In this document: piece by piece, positions 8,261 through 17,320 of the stretch
Position numbering within the stretch: position 1 is the stretch's first letter
Layout: every line of letters starts with the position of its first letter
Source of the DNA: Chryseobacterium luquanense
Lineage (GTDB): Bacteria > Bacteroidota > Bacteroidia > Flavobacteriales > Weeksellaceae
Direction: 5' to 3'
NCBI RefSeq assembly: GCF_026460945.1
Contig: NZ_JAOVZV010000017.1
Location: forward strand, 1-64,000
DNA length: 64,000 nucleotides
Program-made: the position numbers and the translations under genes
Notes under the pieces: generated by a model
Databases searched by the model: none
What the model was told of the DNA's origin: nothing
The model's input: only the letters and a program-made list of their open reading frames with translations

Positions 8261-9742
8261 TTATTGTAACCACCAAGGTTTAGAATTAATATTATCCTGA
8301 CCTCCGTATTGAGCTGATAAAGCATTTTGAAGATTAGCGTTATTATAATTGTATTCCACTTGCGGATATCTGAATCTTGAAGGAGCTGTAACTCCAGATT
8401 GCAATGGCAAATTTGGATAACCTGTTCTTAAATAATCCTGATAAGAAGTCCATTGTGCTTGATGAAACATTGTCATATATTTTTGAGTAATAATTTTTTC
8501 AAGCTGAGTTGGAAGCGTCGCTGAATTATTATAAACCACCAAAGAACTTGCTAAATAATTTTCAACATTAAATCCTGCAAAATAAAGATTAGGATTTTTT
8601 ACATACGTCTGATAAAACTGAAAACTTGCTTTAATTGCATTGTCGTAGTGAACTTTTGCAGACCCCGAAATCCATCCTCTCGCTGTAGCTTCTGCCAAAA
8701 TAAATTCAAGCTCAGAGTAACTTAGAATTGAAGAAGGCTCATTGGTAGGATCTTTATAAAAACGCTCATTTACTTTAGAAATATTCTTCGCTGCGACCAA
8801 AGCAGCGTTGTCAGAATAAGGCGAAGTCGGGTTTCCGCCGTTGTAACCTGTAAAGTTCGTAATTGGCAAAGCTGCTTCTTTTGCTGACGTAGTCTGCTCG
8901 GCGAAAGTAAACAATCTCGGATCTTGTCTGTCTTTAAATAAGTTGATGAAAAAATTTGCCATGTATAAAGCTGAACCATAACCACTGCTGTTGAAAGTCG
9001 TATATCGGCTGTCTGCAACGTCTGCAAATTTCAACTCTCCATTATCTGAGATTGAGGTCATCAAAGTCTGGCTTCCTGCAATTGAAGCAAACTCGTTGGC
9101 AACATTGTAACTTCCAACGGTTGTTTTTTTAGAAAGTGAAATCAAAATTTTCAGTCTGAAAGAATTGATTAATTTTTTCCATTTTGAAGCGTCTCCGTCA
9201 TAAATAATATCTCCTGCAATCGCATCAGAAGTATTTATTAAATCGTTGGCTTCTTTTAATTCAGTTAAAATTCCGGACATTACCGTTTCCTGACTGTCAT
9301 ATTTTGGCTGAGTGATTCCCGATTCTCCTTTTATTGCTTCAGAATAAGGAATACTGCCAAATTTTAAACTTAAATTATAAAAATGATACGCACGGTAAAA
9401 TTTACCAATCGCCTGATAATTTTTATTGTTGATTCTTTCACCTTCCTGCATCATTTTTACGGTATTCAAAAGATCTTCGCTGTATGTGTTGAATGATGCG
9501 TCATTCCATTTCATGTATTGATAAACGTTTTCGCCATCAGTTCCAATCAACATTCTCGAAGCATACATATTGTCGCCATTCACTCCGAAAGCCGATTTAG
9601 AAATATAAGTAAGAAGATATTTAGGATCAACATTAGCCTGATCATTTGGGTTTTCGTTAATTTTATCCAGATTGGTTTCGCAAGATGAAAGAGAAAATAA
9701 TCCAATGGCTAAAATTGCTATTTTTAAAATATTGTTTTTCAT
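8261..9742 (-). CDS. SusD/RagB-like outer-membrane lipoprotein
   Basis: The 493-aa product has a lipoprotein signal (LFSLSSC, lipidated Cys 21) and the N-terminal phrase NLDKINENPND common in the SusD-like_2 group. This is followed by the helical TPR-like architecture of SusD proteins (for example FYRAYHFYNLSLKFGSIPYSEA and YSELEFILAEATARGW). SusD proteins form the substrate-binding lid over the SusC barrel. The gene follows susC by 9 bp and is clearly co-transcribed. The ligand cannot be read from the sequence; the neighbouring phospholipase C hints at a phosphorylated or lipid-derived nutrient, but this is only inference. Confidence 0.92.
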   Translation of the reverse strand: MKNNILKIAILAIGLFSLSSCETNLDKINENPNDQANVDPKYLLTYISKSAFGVNGDNMYASRMLIGTDGENVYQYMKWNDASFNTYSEDLLNTVKMMQEGERINNKNYQAIGKFYRAYHFYNLSLKFGSIPYSEAIKGESGITQPKYDSQETVMSGILTELKEANDLINTSDAIAGDIIYDGDASKWKKLINSFRLKILISLSKKTTVGSYNVANEFASIAGSQTLMTSISDNGELKFADVADSRYTTFNSSGYGSALYMANFFINLFKDRQDPRLFTFAEQTTSAKEAALPITNFTGYNGGNPTSPYSDNAALVAAKNISKVNERFYKDPTNEPSSILSYSELEFILAEATARGWISGSAKVHYDNAIKASFQFYQTYVKNPNLYFAGFNVENYLASSLVVYNNSATLPTQLEKIITQKYMTMFHQAQWTSYQDYLRTGYPNLPLQSGVTAPSRFRYPQVEYNYNNANLQNALSAQYGGQDNINSKPWWLQ

Positions 9743-9751
9743 TTGTTTTGA

Positions 9752-12700
9752 TTAAAATTTAAGATTAAAACCTATTCCGAACCATCTGCTTGAAGGATCC
9801 TGAATGTCGTTCCCGGAACCATTTGTCTGGCTTCCAATCTGGAAATCGGGATCTGAGTAAAGGTTTTTAGATTTTTTCCACATTGCTAAATTATATCCTG
9901 AAATATTTGCGCTAAAACTTTTCACAAAACCATTAGGATTCAATAAATGGGTGAAGTCATATTCTAAAACTACTGATCTCAGCTTAATAAAAGTTCTGTC
10001 GAAAACATTTGCAAATAATTCACTTTCATCTTCTGTAACTCTCGCTTGGTAAGGATAATTTTGCGCCCAATCCTGAAAACTTATTGGTGTAGTATGCGGA
10101 GTATAGGTATTGGTTGCCGAATTATAATTTACACCATCTGGTACGAAATAATAAGTTCCCGGATTTGCATATTCAATATCTCTATAAGCTGTTGAGTTAG
10201 GATGTTTTCCGCCCCACCACATTTTTTCTACAACCTGAGATCTCATTACACCACCGATGCTTCCGTCGATTCCGATATTTAAACTTAATTTTTTATATCT
10301 AAATGTATTGTTAAAACCGAAAGTCCAGTCAGGATTGAAATGTCCTAAGTTTGATGGAGTTGTTGCTCTTGTTGGCATTCCGGTAGTAGGATTTAAAATT
10401 ACTTTTCCATCCGGAGATTTTTGCCACGTCAAATCATAGTAGCTATCCATTCTTTCGCCCAACTTAATGTTGTTATAGTTTGGCATTCCAGCGTAAATTT
10501 CCGTTAATGTTTTTTCGTAAGTGCTCCAGTTGATTAAAGATCTCCAAGTGAAATTTGTAGTTTTAACAGGAATTAAGCCTAATGAAATTTCAAAACCTTT
10601 CGTAGTATATTCATTTCCGTTAACGTTTTGAGAGGTAAATCCTGAAGAAGGCGTGCTCGGAAACTGAAGTATGTTATCATATTCTAAAGTTCTGAAATAC
10701 GTTGCATCTAAAGTAATTCTGTTTTTTAATAGACCTGCGCTTAAACCGATTTCGTAAGATTTTGTCTGTTCAGGTTTTAAAGAATTTTCATAGTTCAGCG
10801 TTCTTGGATAATAGAAAGTAGAATTTCCGTTGAATGCAATTCCGCTGTTATTTAAATAATAATTTCTAATCGCATAAGGTTGGAAATCGTAAGCAACTTT
10901 TGCCCATGAAGCCGAAACTTTTAATAAATTAATTGCTTCAGGCATGGTAACCAAATTAGAGACAATTGTACTTAATGAAGCCGAAGGATAGAAATATGAT
11001 CTGTTGGCTTTTGGTAAAGTTGAAGACCAGTCATTACGACCGGAAACGTTGATGAAAAATGCATTGTATAAACCGATATCTAAAGTTCCGTAGGTAGAAT
11101 AAATCAGTTTTTCTTTTAAATAATCATAATATTTTACAGCACCAATTGAATTGTCTAAAGAATAAAGTTCAGGTGTTTTCAAACCATCTGTTGAAGCGTT
11201 ATCTACGTCATTTTTATAATAAAATGTTGACGCTCCCGCATTAATGGAGAAATCAAAATTCTCTGAAATTTTCTTTTTGTAAGTTGCAAGAATGTCTGAG
11301 TTTAAATTCCATGTTTTGGTGTCATTCAAAATATAACCTCCACTTCTTGGTGCGCTGTAATTGAAATAAGAGTATGGACTTAAAATTTCCTGTTTGTTAT
11401 GATTTTCAACAATCGAAACTCTTCCTTTTATCGATAAATCATCTGTTGCTTTATATTCTAATCCGGTTTGAGCATTGATGATATTTGTGCGGTTTTGGTT
11501 TTTATATTTTTCAGCTCCAAACCAAGGGTTGTTATACCAAGCGTAGTTCCAGTTGGCTTGTGTTTTTCCTTCCTGTCCCGGAACCCAAAGATGATTTTTC
11601 AAAGCATTTCCGTCAACATCGCCTCCCATCCAAATCAAAATAGTATACATATGTCCACTTGGGTTGTAGTCATAATTTGGAATGTTTGGCGTAAAGGTTT
11701 GGTTAAAATTAAATTTAGTATCAAAAATAAATTTCTTCCCAAAATGATTTTCTGATGCAAAGTTGATTCCGTACCGTTGAAGAGAAGCTTCAGGAATTCT
11801 GTCATCATAATTCATAAAATTTCCTGAAAGTCGGTAAGAATCCTGATTGTGTTTATAACTGATAGAAAAATTATTATTGTTAATCACCGCAGGTTTCATG
11901 AAAGTTTTTAAGTTATCATAAAATTTCCAGTCAATCGGAACTCTCTCATATCTTGATTTGTCGTCATAAGCACTTCCTGCAACAGTTCCGTACCATTCGA
12001 TAACTTGTCCGGTCTGTTTATCACGGATTGGGCTGTTCCACTGAGCTATTTTTAAACCGGGAGTAAATTTTGGCCCCCAAATCATATCTCCGTCATTTAC
12101 ACCACCATCGGCTCCGTCCCAGAATTCATATTTCCCGTGAGAACCATTTCCATATTCTGTTTGAGTTTCAGGAAGATTGGTAAATCCTGCTGTAACCATT
12201 GTGTTTTGAGAAAACTCAATTGAGAATCCTTGTTTTTTAGCAGTTTTAGTAGTGATTAAAACAGCTCCATATCTTCCTCTCGAACCGTAGAGTGCAGATG
12301 CCGTTGCTCCTTTCAAAACATTGATATTGCCAATATTATTTGGATCTAAATTTTGAAAAACTTCTTTGTCAACAATTACTCCATCAATCACATAAACCAA
12401 ATTGGTATTTCCTCTTAAAGAAAAAGCGGGAACCTGCTGCATTCCCGTCGGATTGGAAACATTTAAACCTGCAACCTGACCAGAAAAAAGGTTTCCGAGA
12501 CTTGGCGTTGTGATGGTTTCAAACTGTTTTGTTCCTACTTCCTGAGTAGAATAGCCTAATTTTTCTTTCTTTTTTTCAATTCCTAAAGCCGTAATTACAA
12601 CGCCTTCAATCTGCTTTTCATTTACTTTTTTAAGAATTACAGAATAATTTTTTCTCGAAGAAACTTCAATGGTGTACAAAGAATAATCTGAAGAATAAAA

Positions 12701-12907
12701 TTCTAAAATATCTTTCGGATTGGCAGAAATGGTGAAATTTCCGTTGTCATCAGAAGTTACAGTTTTGCCTGTATTTTTGTCGGTAATAGTTACTCCGGAA
12801 ACTACTGTTCCGTCCTCTGATTTTACGCTACCTGTAATATTAGTTTCCTGTGCGCTGAGATAGAGCGGAAGTAATAATACGGTAAACGTGGCTAAAGTTT
12901 TTTTCAT
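9752..12907 (-). CDS. SusC/RagA-family TonB-dependent outer-membrane transporter
   Basis: The 1051-aa product has a signal peptide (1-20, ending LSAQ), a carboxypeptidase-regulatory-like domain (about 24-105) and a TonB-dependent plug (about 125-225). The plug holds the SusC signature VYVIDGVIVDKE and the segment INVLKGATASALYGSRG. A long barrel follows, ending in the terminal aromatic residue Phe (GFNLKF). It imports a nutrient with the SusD partner encoded 9 bp downstream, powered by TonB/ExbBD. No sigma/anti-sigma pair or hybrid sensor is adjacent, so regulation is not evident. A -7 box embedded in a perfect inverted repeat stands just before the start. Confidence 0.95.
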   Translation of the reverse strand: MKKTLATFTVLLLPLYLSAQETNITGSVKSEDGTVVSGVTITDKNTGKTVTSDDNGNFTISANPKDILEFYSSDYSLYTIEVSSRKNYSVILKKVNEKQIEGVVITALGIEKKKEKLGYSTQEVGTKQFETITTPSLGNLFSGQVAGLNVSNPTGMQQVPAFSLRGNTNLVYVIDGVIVDKEVFQNLDPNNIGNINVLKGATASALYGSRGRYGAVLITTKTAKKQGFSIEFSQNTMVTAGFTNLPETQTEYGNGSHGKYEFWDGADGGVNDGDMIWGPKFTPGLKIAQWNSPIRDKQTGQVIEWYGTVAGSAYDDKSRYERVPIDWKFYDNLKTFMKPAVINNNNFSISYKHNQDSYRLSGNFMNYDDRIPEASLQRYGINFASENHFGKKFIFDTKFNFNQTFTPNIPNYDYNPSGHMYTILIWMGGDVDGNALKNHLWVPGQEGKTQANWNYAWYNNPWFGAEKYKNQNRTNIINAQTGLEYKATDDLSIKGRVSIVENHNKQEILSPYSYFNYSAPRSGGYILNDTKTWNLNSDILATYKKKISENFDFSINAGASTFYYKNDVDNASTDGLKTPELYSLDNSIGAVKYYDYLKEKLIYSTYGTLDIGLYNAFFINVSGRNDWSSTLPKANRSYFYPSASLSTIVSNLVTMPEAINLLKVSASWAKVAYDFQPYAIRNYYLNNSGIAFNGNSTFYYPRTLNYENSLKPEQTKSYEIGLSAGLLKNRITLDATYFRTLEYDNILQFPSTPSSGFTSQNVNGNEYTTKGFEISLGLIPVKTTNFTWRSLINWSTYEKTLTEIYAGMPNYNNIKLGERMDSYYDLTWQKSPDGKVILNPTTGMPTRATTPSNLGHFNPDWTFGFNNTFRYKKLSLNIGIDGSIGGVMRSQVVEKMWWGGKHPNSTAYRDIEYANPGTYYFVPDGVNYNSATNTYTPHTTPISFQDWAQNYPYQARVTEDESELFANVFDRTFIKLRSVVLEYDFTHLLNPNGFVKSFSANISGYNLAMWKKSKNLYSDPDFQIGSQTNGSGNDIQDPSSRWFGIGFNLKF

Positions 12908-12908
12908 T

Positions 12909-12934
12909 TTCTAAATTTGAGTGCAAATTTAGAA
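12909..12934 (-). promoter_or_regulatory. Promoter -7 box inside a perfect inverted repeat before susC
   Basis: TTCTAAATTTG at 12909-12919 is an exact inverted copy of CAAATTTAGAA at 12924-12934, with a 4-nt spacer. On the minus strand 12931-12924 reads TAAATTTG, which fits the bacteroidotal -7 consensus TAnnTTTG and lies 17 nt before the ATG. A repressor or activator site overlapping the promoter is plausible; alternatively the repeat folds in the leader. Confidence 0.5.
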
Positions 12935-13100
12935 TGGCATTATTACAAGAATTTTAATTGGTTGTTAAGATAAAAACATAATTTCAATATGAGACAATGA
13001 CAAAAATTAATGTAATAATAAACGTGAAAATTGTGGGATGTAAAAGAAATTTTGTTTTTTTATAATATATATAAGCATCGATAAACGCTGAGTTTTCTTC

Positions 13101-14705
13101 TTAAAATCTACTCAGAATTCCCCAGTGAATTTTTATATCGTTAAACTTGAACGGATTTCCAAATTCGTTACCATTCGAAAGCTGGAAGCTCATCAAACCA
13201 ATCGGAATAAAGAAATTGAAACCAAGCCCGACACTGTAAAGTTTAGGTTTTACATTGAGCGACTTATTATTCAGCTGTCCGTATTGCCCAAAAACATCAA
13301 AAAATGCCTGATTTCCGATGAGATAACGGTATTCTAAACCTCCATAATAGTAAAAATCTGCGGCGAGTGAATTTTCATTGAAACCCCGGAGAGAATTCCA
13401 GCCTCCAAACCGGTACAATTCGTTTGCAGAGAAATCGATTTTAGAATCCATCATGGCGCCTTCACCTTTGATGTTCAGGAAATGATTTCCGTTGATATGA
13501 TAGTTATATTCACCAAAAAAGTAAAACTGATTCTGATTGGCTTTTATGTTTTCACCTGTATAATTTGTAGCCAGAAAATCATATCCTACATTTATTTTAG
13601 ACTTGTAAAGAAAAAGATCAATATCGGTTGGTTCGGTCATGTCAAAGAAAATACCGATTCCTTTTTTGTTGTAATCTTTCCCTTGAATATAAAGACTGTC
13701 GATAATTGTTGAGTTTTCAAAAGTTCCTCTTAAACCGATTTTCTGACGGCTGTTAAGATGATAATAAAACGCCGGTAAAGCTTTCACATTGGCGAAAGTA
13801 GAATCTTGTCTGAAGATATTTACTTTCATATTTAAACCCACATTTGAGTTAAATAAATACGGAATATCGGTTTGCAAATCAAAAGTCTGGCCTTTATCAG
13901 GGTTTCTTTGCCAATATAAATTCACGGCTTCGAAACCGTTGAACATATTTTTAAAGTTTACATTTAAAGTTCCGTTCAGAGTAAATTTATCTGTTTTATC
14001 GTTTCCAAAACCAATAACTCCGTCGAAAGTATTGGTTTTTTTCTTCTCCATGAAAAGATAAATCTGTGTAGAATCTTTCGTGAAAAGCGTTTGTGGTTGC
14101 CGTTCTAAAGTAATAAAAGGATGACTTTGGAAATTTTTATTGATGGCAATCAGATTTTTGTCGTCATACGTTTTTCCTTTAAATTCTTTCTCAAGATTTT
14201 TTATAAATCTTTTAGGAATTCTTGTGTAACCTTTCGCTACAAAACCATCAATAGTTCGTTTATTATTTTTATTAATGTCGAGTTCTACAACCGGAAAGCC
14301 GTTTTTTTGACCTTTAAACTGAGATTTAATTCTACTGAAAGCAAATCCGTCATCAATATATCTTTTGTTGATTTTTTTCTTTACTGAATCTAAATTTTTA
14401 GTAAAAAATTCTTTTTCAAGTTTAAACCTGTCTACAATAGAATCGGAAAGATTTACATAAATTTCATTGAAGTTTTTTCCTTTATCATAGAAAATCTCTG
14501 TGGAATCGCCTTTTACTTTTACCTCTTTCAAGTCGGTGAAAAAATAATTGCTTTGTGCCAAAGAATCAAGAAATTTCACCGCTGAAAGTGAATCTTTTAC
14601 TTTTTTCTTGACTTTTGTTTCTGTATCAATAAGGAAATAATGTTTCTTTTGCGCTTGTATAAAAACGCAAAATATCACAAAAAATATGTTTAAAAATAAC
14701 TTCAA
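13101..14705 (-). CDS. BamA/TamA-family outer-membrane protein
   Basis: The 534-aa product begins with a signal peptide (1-18, FIQAQ). POTRA-like segments follow over about residues 60-215 (IKKRYIDDGFAFSRIKSQ, INKNNKRTIDGFVAKGYTRIPKRFI). The C-terminal about 310 residues are a surface-antigen-type barrel with GFGNDKTDKFTLNG, the LRGFNE lid-lock motif of Omp85 proteins and a terminal Phe. The first codon is TTG, since no ATG lies in frame at the signal peptide. It is shorter than BamA, so it is more likely a TamA-like or lipid-transport accessory Omp85 member. It is flanked by susC upstream DNA and a heptamer repeat; no operon partner is obvious. Confidence 0.85.
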   Translation of the reverse strand: MKLFLNIFFVIFCVFIQAQKKHYFLIDTETKVKKKVKDSLSAVKFLDSLAQSNYFFTDLKEVKVKGDSTEIFYDKGKNFNEIYVNLSDSIVDRFKLEKEFFTKNLDSVKKKINKRYIDDGFAFSRIKSQFKGQKNGFPVVELDINKNNKRTIDGFVAKGYTRIPKRFIKNLEKEFKGKTYDDKNLIAINKNFQSHPFITLERQPQTLFTKDSTQIYLFMEKKKTNTFDGVIGFGNDKTDKFTLNGTLNVNFKNMFNGFEAVNLYWQRNPDKGQTFDLQTDIPYLFNSNVGLNMKVNIFRQDSTFANVKALPAFYYHLNSRQKIGLRGTFENSTIIDSLYIQGKDYNKKGIGIFFDMTEPTDIDLFLYKSKINVGYDFLATNYTGENIKANQNQFYFFGEYNYHINGNHFLNIKGEGAMMDSKIDFSANELYRFGGWNSLRGFNENSLAADFYYYGGLEYRYLIGNQAFFDVFGQYGQLNNKSLNVKPKLYSVGLGFNFFIPIGLMSFQLSNGNEFGNPFKFNDIKIHWGILSRF

Positions 14706-14750
14706 TATGTTTTAAAAAAAAGGCTGTATGTCATTTTGCTAAGTTAAATT

Positions 14751-14781
14751 TCTAACATCTAACATCTAACATCTAACATCT
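14751..14781. repeat. Tandem heptamer TCTAACA, about 4.4 copies
   Basis: Four exact copies of TCTAACA plus TCT run directly into the stop codon of the SDR gene (14780-14782). It lies in the gap before the BamA-like gene. A related heptamer array occurs at 20252-20286. Confidence 0.9.
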
Positions 14782-15577
14782 ATTTATCAAGTTTATTATA
14801 CTTCTTCATTAAATTCTCATAAGTTCCCTGTGAAAGAATCCATTTCAAAGGAACGCCGATTTTCTGCCCGAATTTACCGAAATAATAATGAGCTTTCCAC
14901 TTCTTTTTAGTTAAAAGTTGGTCAATGTATTCTGCAACTTCCAAAGGTTCGGTTCCGTCGCCAACGTGAGAATTCATCAAAGCATACACTTTATCAAAAA
15001 CGTTTTTGTAAGGCTCAGAAACTTTTGTCTTGACTCTGTTTTCTGCAATATTGGTTTTGATGTCACCTAAATGAAGTGAACAAACATCGATATTCCAAGG
15101 ATAAACTTCATATCTCATGGCCTCAGTCACTTTGTCTAAAGCAGATTTTGAAGCCGAATAAAATCCGCGGAAAGGCAATCCCATTTCACTTCCTATACTG
15201 GAAACGTTGATGATTTGTCCGAATTTATTCTCACGCATTTTAGGCATTACTGCGCTCATCATTTGAACGGCTCCAACAAGATTTAGATTAAATAATTTTA
15301 AAATATCTTCTTTTGAAGAGTCTTCTACGGAACCCACCATTCCCATACCTGCGTTGTTGATGAGAACATCGATTTTGGTTTCTGTTTTCAAAACTTCTGC
15401 AATTGCATTTTGTACCGCATCATTCTCCGTAATATCGGTCGGAATTGATTTGAAATACTGACTTTCGGTGTGTTTTCTGCTCAAGCCATAAACTCTATGA
15501 CCTTTCTTTCCGAAATATTCTGCTAACACGAAACCAATTCCTGATGAAGTTCCTGTGATGATTATAGTTTTATTCAA
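14780..15577 (-). CDS. Short-chain dehydrogenase/reductase (SDR family)
   Basis: The 265-aa product has the classical SDR layout. The cofactor motif TGTSSGIG is near the N-terminus, NNAGMG lies at about residue 75-80, a Ser lies in the NVSSIGSEMG segment, and the catalytic YSASK pair follows about 12 residues later. Substrate is unknown; it reduces or oxidises a carbonyl or alcohol with NAD(P)H. The start appears to be TTG (MNKTIII), 11 bp behind the secreted-protein gene, so it is the last gene of the mazG-lipoprotein-aroA-secreted protein-SDR operon. The stop codon merges with a tandem heptamer repeat. Confidence 0.9.
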   Translation of the reverse strand: MNKTIIITGTSSGIGFVLAEYFGKKGHRVYGLSRKHTESQYFKSIPTDITENDAVQNAIAEVLKTETKIDVLINNAGMGMVGSVEDSSKEDILKLFNLNLVGAVQMMSAVMPKMRENKFGQIINVSSIGSEMGLPFRGFYSASKSALDKVTEAMRYEVYPWNIDVCSLHLGDIKTNIAENRVKTKVSEPYKNVFDKVYALMNSHVGDGTEPLEVAEYIDQLLTKKKWKAHYYFGKFGQKIGVPLKWILSQGTYENLMKKYNKLDK

Positions 15578-15588
15578 TTTTTTTTAAT

Positions 15589-16083
15589 TTAAAATGTTAA
15601 GCCAATATCTTCTCTTTCAATCATTCCTGTATCTTGTAGATTACAAATACAGCCCTCCACAGTTTTATAATTACCTTTAATACGTGTTTCTTTTCCTTTT
15701 TTATCTTTAATAATAATTCCAGCAGTGTAAACTTCACCTTCCGCATGATAGGTTCTGAATAATAAATATTCATAACCATTATTATTAAATGAAAGATTGT
15801 CTATTTCCATTCCGGCATTTTGTATTCCTCCACCTCTCCAATAAGAGTTATAATGAAATTTTTTCCAGCTTTCGTTGGTTCTTTCGGCAGGAAATACCAT
15901 TTCAACTTTGTTTTTAGTTCCAAAACGATATTGAATATATTGATTGGTTTTATCTTTCACCAAAGACATTTTCTTTCCGTTTTTGGTTTCAAATGAATAA
16001 ATAATTTCTTCATTAGGCAAAAGATACTGAGCCCAAAATGTCAAAGGAATCAAGAGGTATAATATGATGAAGAATTTTTTCAT
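15589..16083 (-). CDS. Hypothetical secreted protein
   Basis: I do not recognise this 164-aa protein. It has a clear signal peptide (MKKFFIILYLLIPLTFWAQ) and a mature beta-rich domain with several short conserved-looking turns (NGKKMSLVKD, YHAEGEVYTAGI, CICNL). It abuts the aroA stop with no gap (start 16083, aroA stop begins at 16084), so it is co-translated with aroA. Nothing links it to aromatic amino acid synthesis; the operon looks like a mixed housekeeping unit. Confidence 0.75.
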   Translation of the reverse strand: MKKFFIILYLLIPLTFWAQYLLPNEEIIYSFETKNGKKMSLVKDKTNQYIQYRFGTKNKVEMVFPAERTNESWKKFHYNSYWRGGGIQNAGMEIDNLSFNNNGYEYLLFRTYHAEGEVYTAGIIIKDKKGKETRIKGNYKTVEGCICNLQDTGMIEREDIGLTF

Positions 16084-17310
16084 TTAATTTTGATTTAAAA
16101 TTATTTTCAAATCCTCCCAAAACATCGGGTACGATTTTTCCACCACATTTTCATCTTCGATATTTAACTCTTTAATCAGACAAAATGGTGCAAAACTCAT
16201 TGCCATTCTATGATCCTGATACGTTTTTATAGAAATATTTTCTTCAGCTTCATTGAAACTGATTGATTTTATCGTAGAATCTGTAATTTCCGTTTCTGTT
16301 CCTATTTTTTGCAATTCGTTATACAAAGCAAGCAATCTGTCGGTTTCTTTCACTCTCAAAGTTCCCAAACCTGAAATTTTAAAAGGAATTTTCAAAGCCG
16401 AAGCCGTTACGCAAAGTGTTTGAGCAATGTCCGGACAATTATTCATATCCAAAACAATCTTCTCCGGAAACTGAAAATTTTCAATCGGTTGTAGCGTTAA
16501 TTGATGTTCTTCCTCCATGAAAATTGTTTTAATTCCGAAAAAATCTTCATAAATTTTTATACTCGATGAATCTCCCTGTGTTGATTCTCTGTAAAAACTT
16601 TTCAGATGAATTGTTTCTCTTCCCAATGCTGCAAAAGAATAAAAGTATGATGCGGAACTCCAATCGCTTTCTACTTCATAATTTACAATTGATGACTCAT
16701 TATTGATAAATGATTCAACTTTTATAGTATTCCCAATAAAACTGTTTTTAATTCCGAATTTGGTTAAAATATCCAAAGTCATTTCGATGTAAGACCTTGA
16801 AGTCACTTCGCCAACTAAATTTATTTCCAAACCGTTTTCCAGTTTCCCGGCAATCAATAGGAGAGAAGTGATAAACTGGCTTGAAATATTTGCGGGAACA
16901 TCAACTTTCGTTTGAGTGATTTTTTTTCCGGTAATTTTCAAAGGCGGGAAACCGTCATTTTCTAAATATTCGATTTCAACTCCCAAATTTTGTAAAGCGG
17001 TAACCAGATTTTTGATTGGTCTTTCTTTCATTCTTCCTGAACCAGTAAGAATCGTCGTTTTTCCATCCTGAATGGAATAATAAGATGTCAAAAAACGCAT
17101 CGCCGTTCCAGCGTGATGAATATCAACAGTTTCTGAATTTGCTGAAAGTGCTTTTTTTAGCAATTGTGTATCTTGGGAATTGGATAAATTACCGATTTTT
17201 ATGTTTTTAAACAAACTTTCCAAAATTAACAAACGATTCGAAATACTTTTCGAACCGCTAATTTGTATGGTTTGGTTTCCTTTTAATTTTGATTTTTCTA
17301 ACTTCTTCAT
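16084..17310 (-). CDS. aroA: 3-phosphoshikimate 1-carboxyvinyltransferase (EPSP synthase)
   Basis: AroA transfers the enolpyruvyl group from phosphoenolpyruvate to shikimate 3-phosphate, the sixth step of the shikimate pathway, in the cytoplasm. The 408-aa sequence has the substrate motif SGSKSISNR (about 18-26), the PEP-binding segment HAGTAMRFL and the later conserved blocks MNNCPDIAQTL, RVKETDRLLAL and YQDHRMAMSFAP. It is slightly shorter than the 427-aa E. coli enzyme, as is usual in Flavobacteriia. It sits in an operon behind mazG-like and lipoprotein genes, 10 bp after the latter. Confidence 0.95.
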   Translation of the reverse strand: MKKLEKSKLKGNQTIQISGSKSISNRLLILESLFKNIKIGNLSNSQDTQLLKKALSANSETVDIHHAGTAMRFLTSYYSIQDGKTTILTGSGRMKERPIKNLVTALQNLGVEIEYLENDGFPPLKITGKKITQTKVDVPANISSQFITSLLLIAGKLENGLEINLVGEVTSRSYIEMTLDILTKFGIKNSFIGNTIKVESFINNESSIVNYEVESDWSSASYFYSFAALGRETIHLKSFYRESTQGDSSSIKIYEDFFGIKTIFMEEEHQLTLQPIENFQFPEKIVLDMNNCPDIAQTLCVTASALKIPFKISGLGTLRVKETDRLLALYNELQKIGTETEITDSTIKSISFNEAEENISIKTYQDHRMAMSFAPFCLIKELNIEDENVVEKSYPMFWEDLKIILNQN

Positions 17311-17320
17311 TATTTCATTT

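Noticed and set aside
14751..14781. Repeat array considered as CRISPR
   Set aside because: Units are 7 bp without spacers and no cas genes are near; it is a simple tandem repeat.
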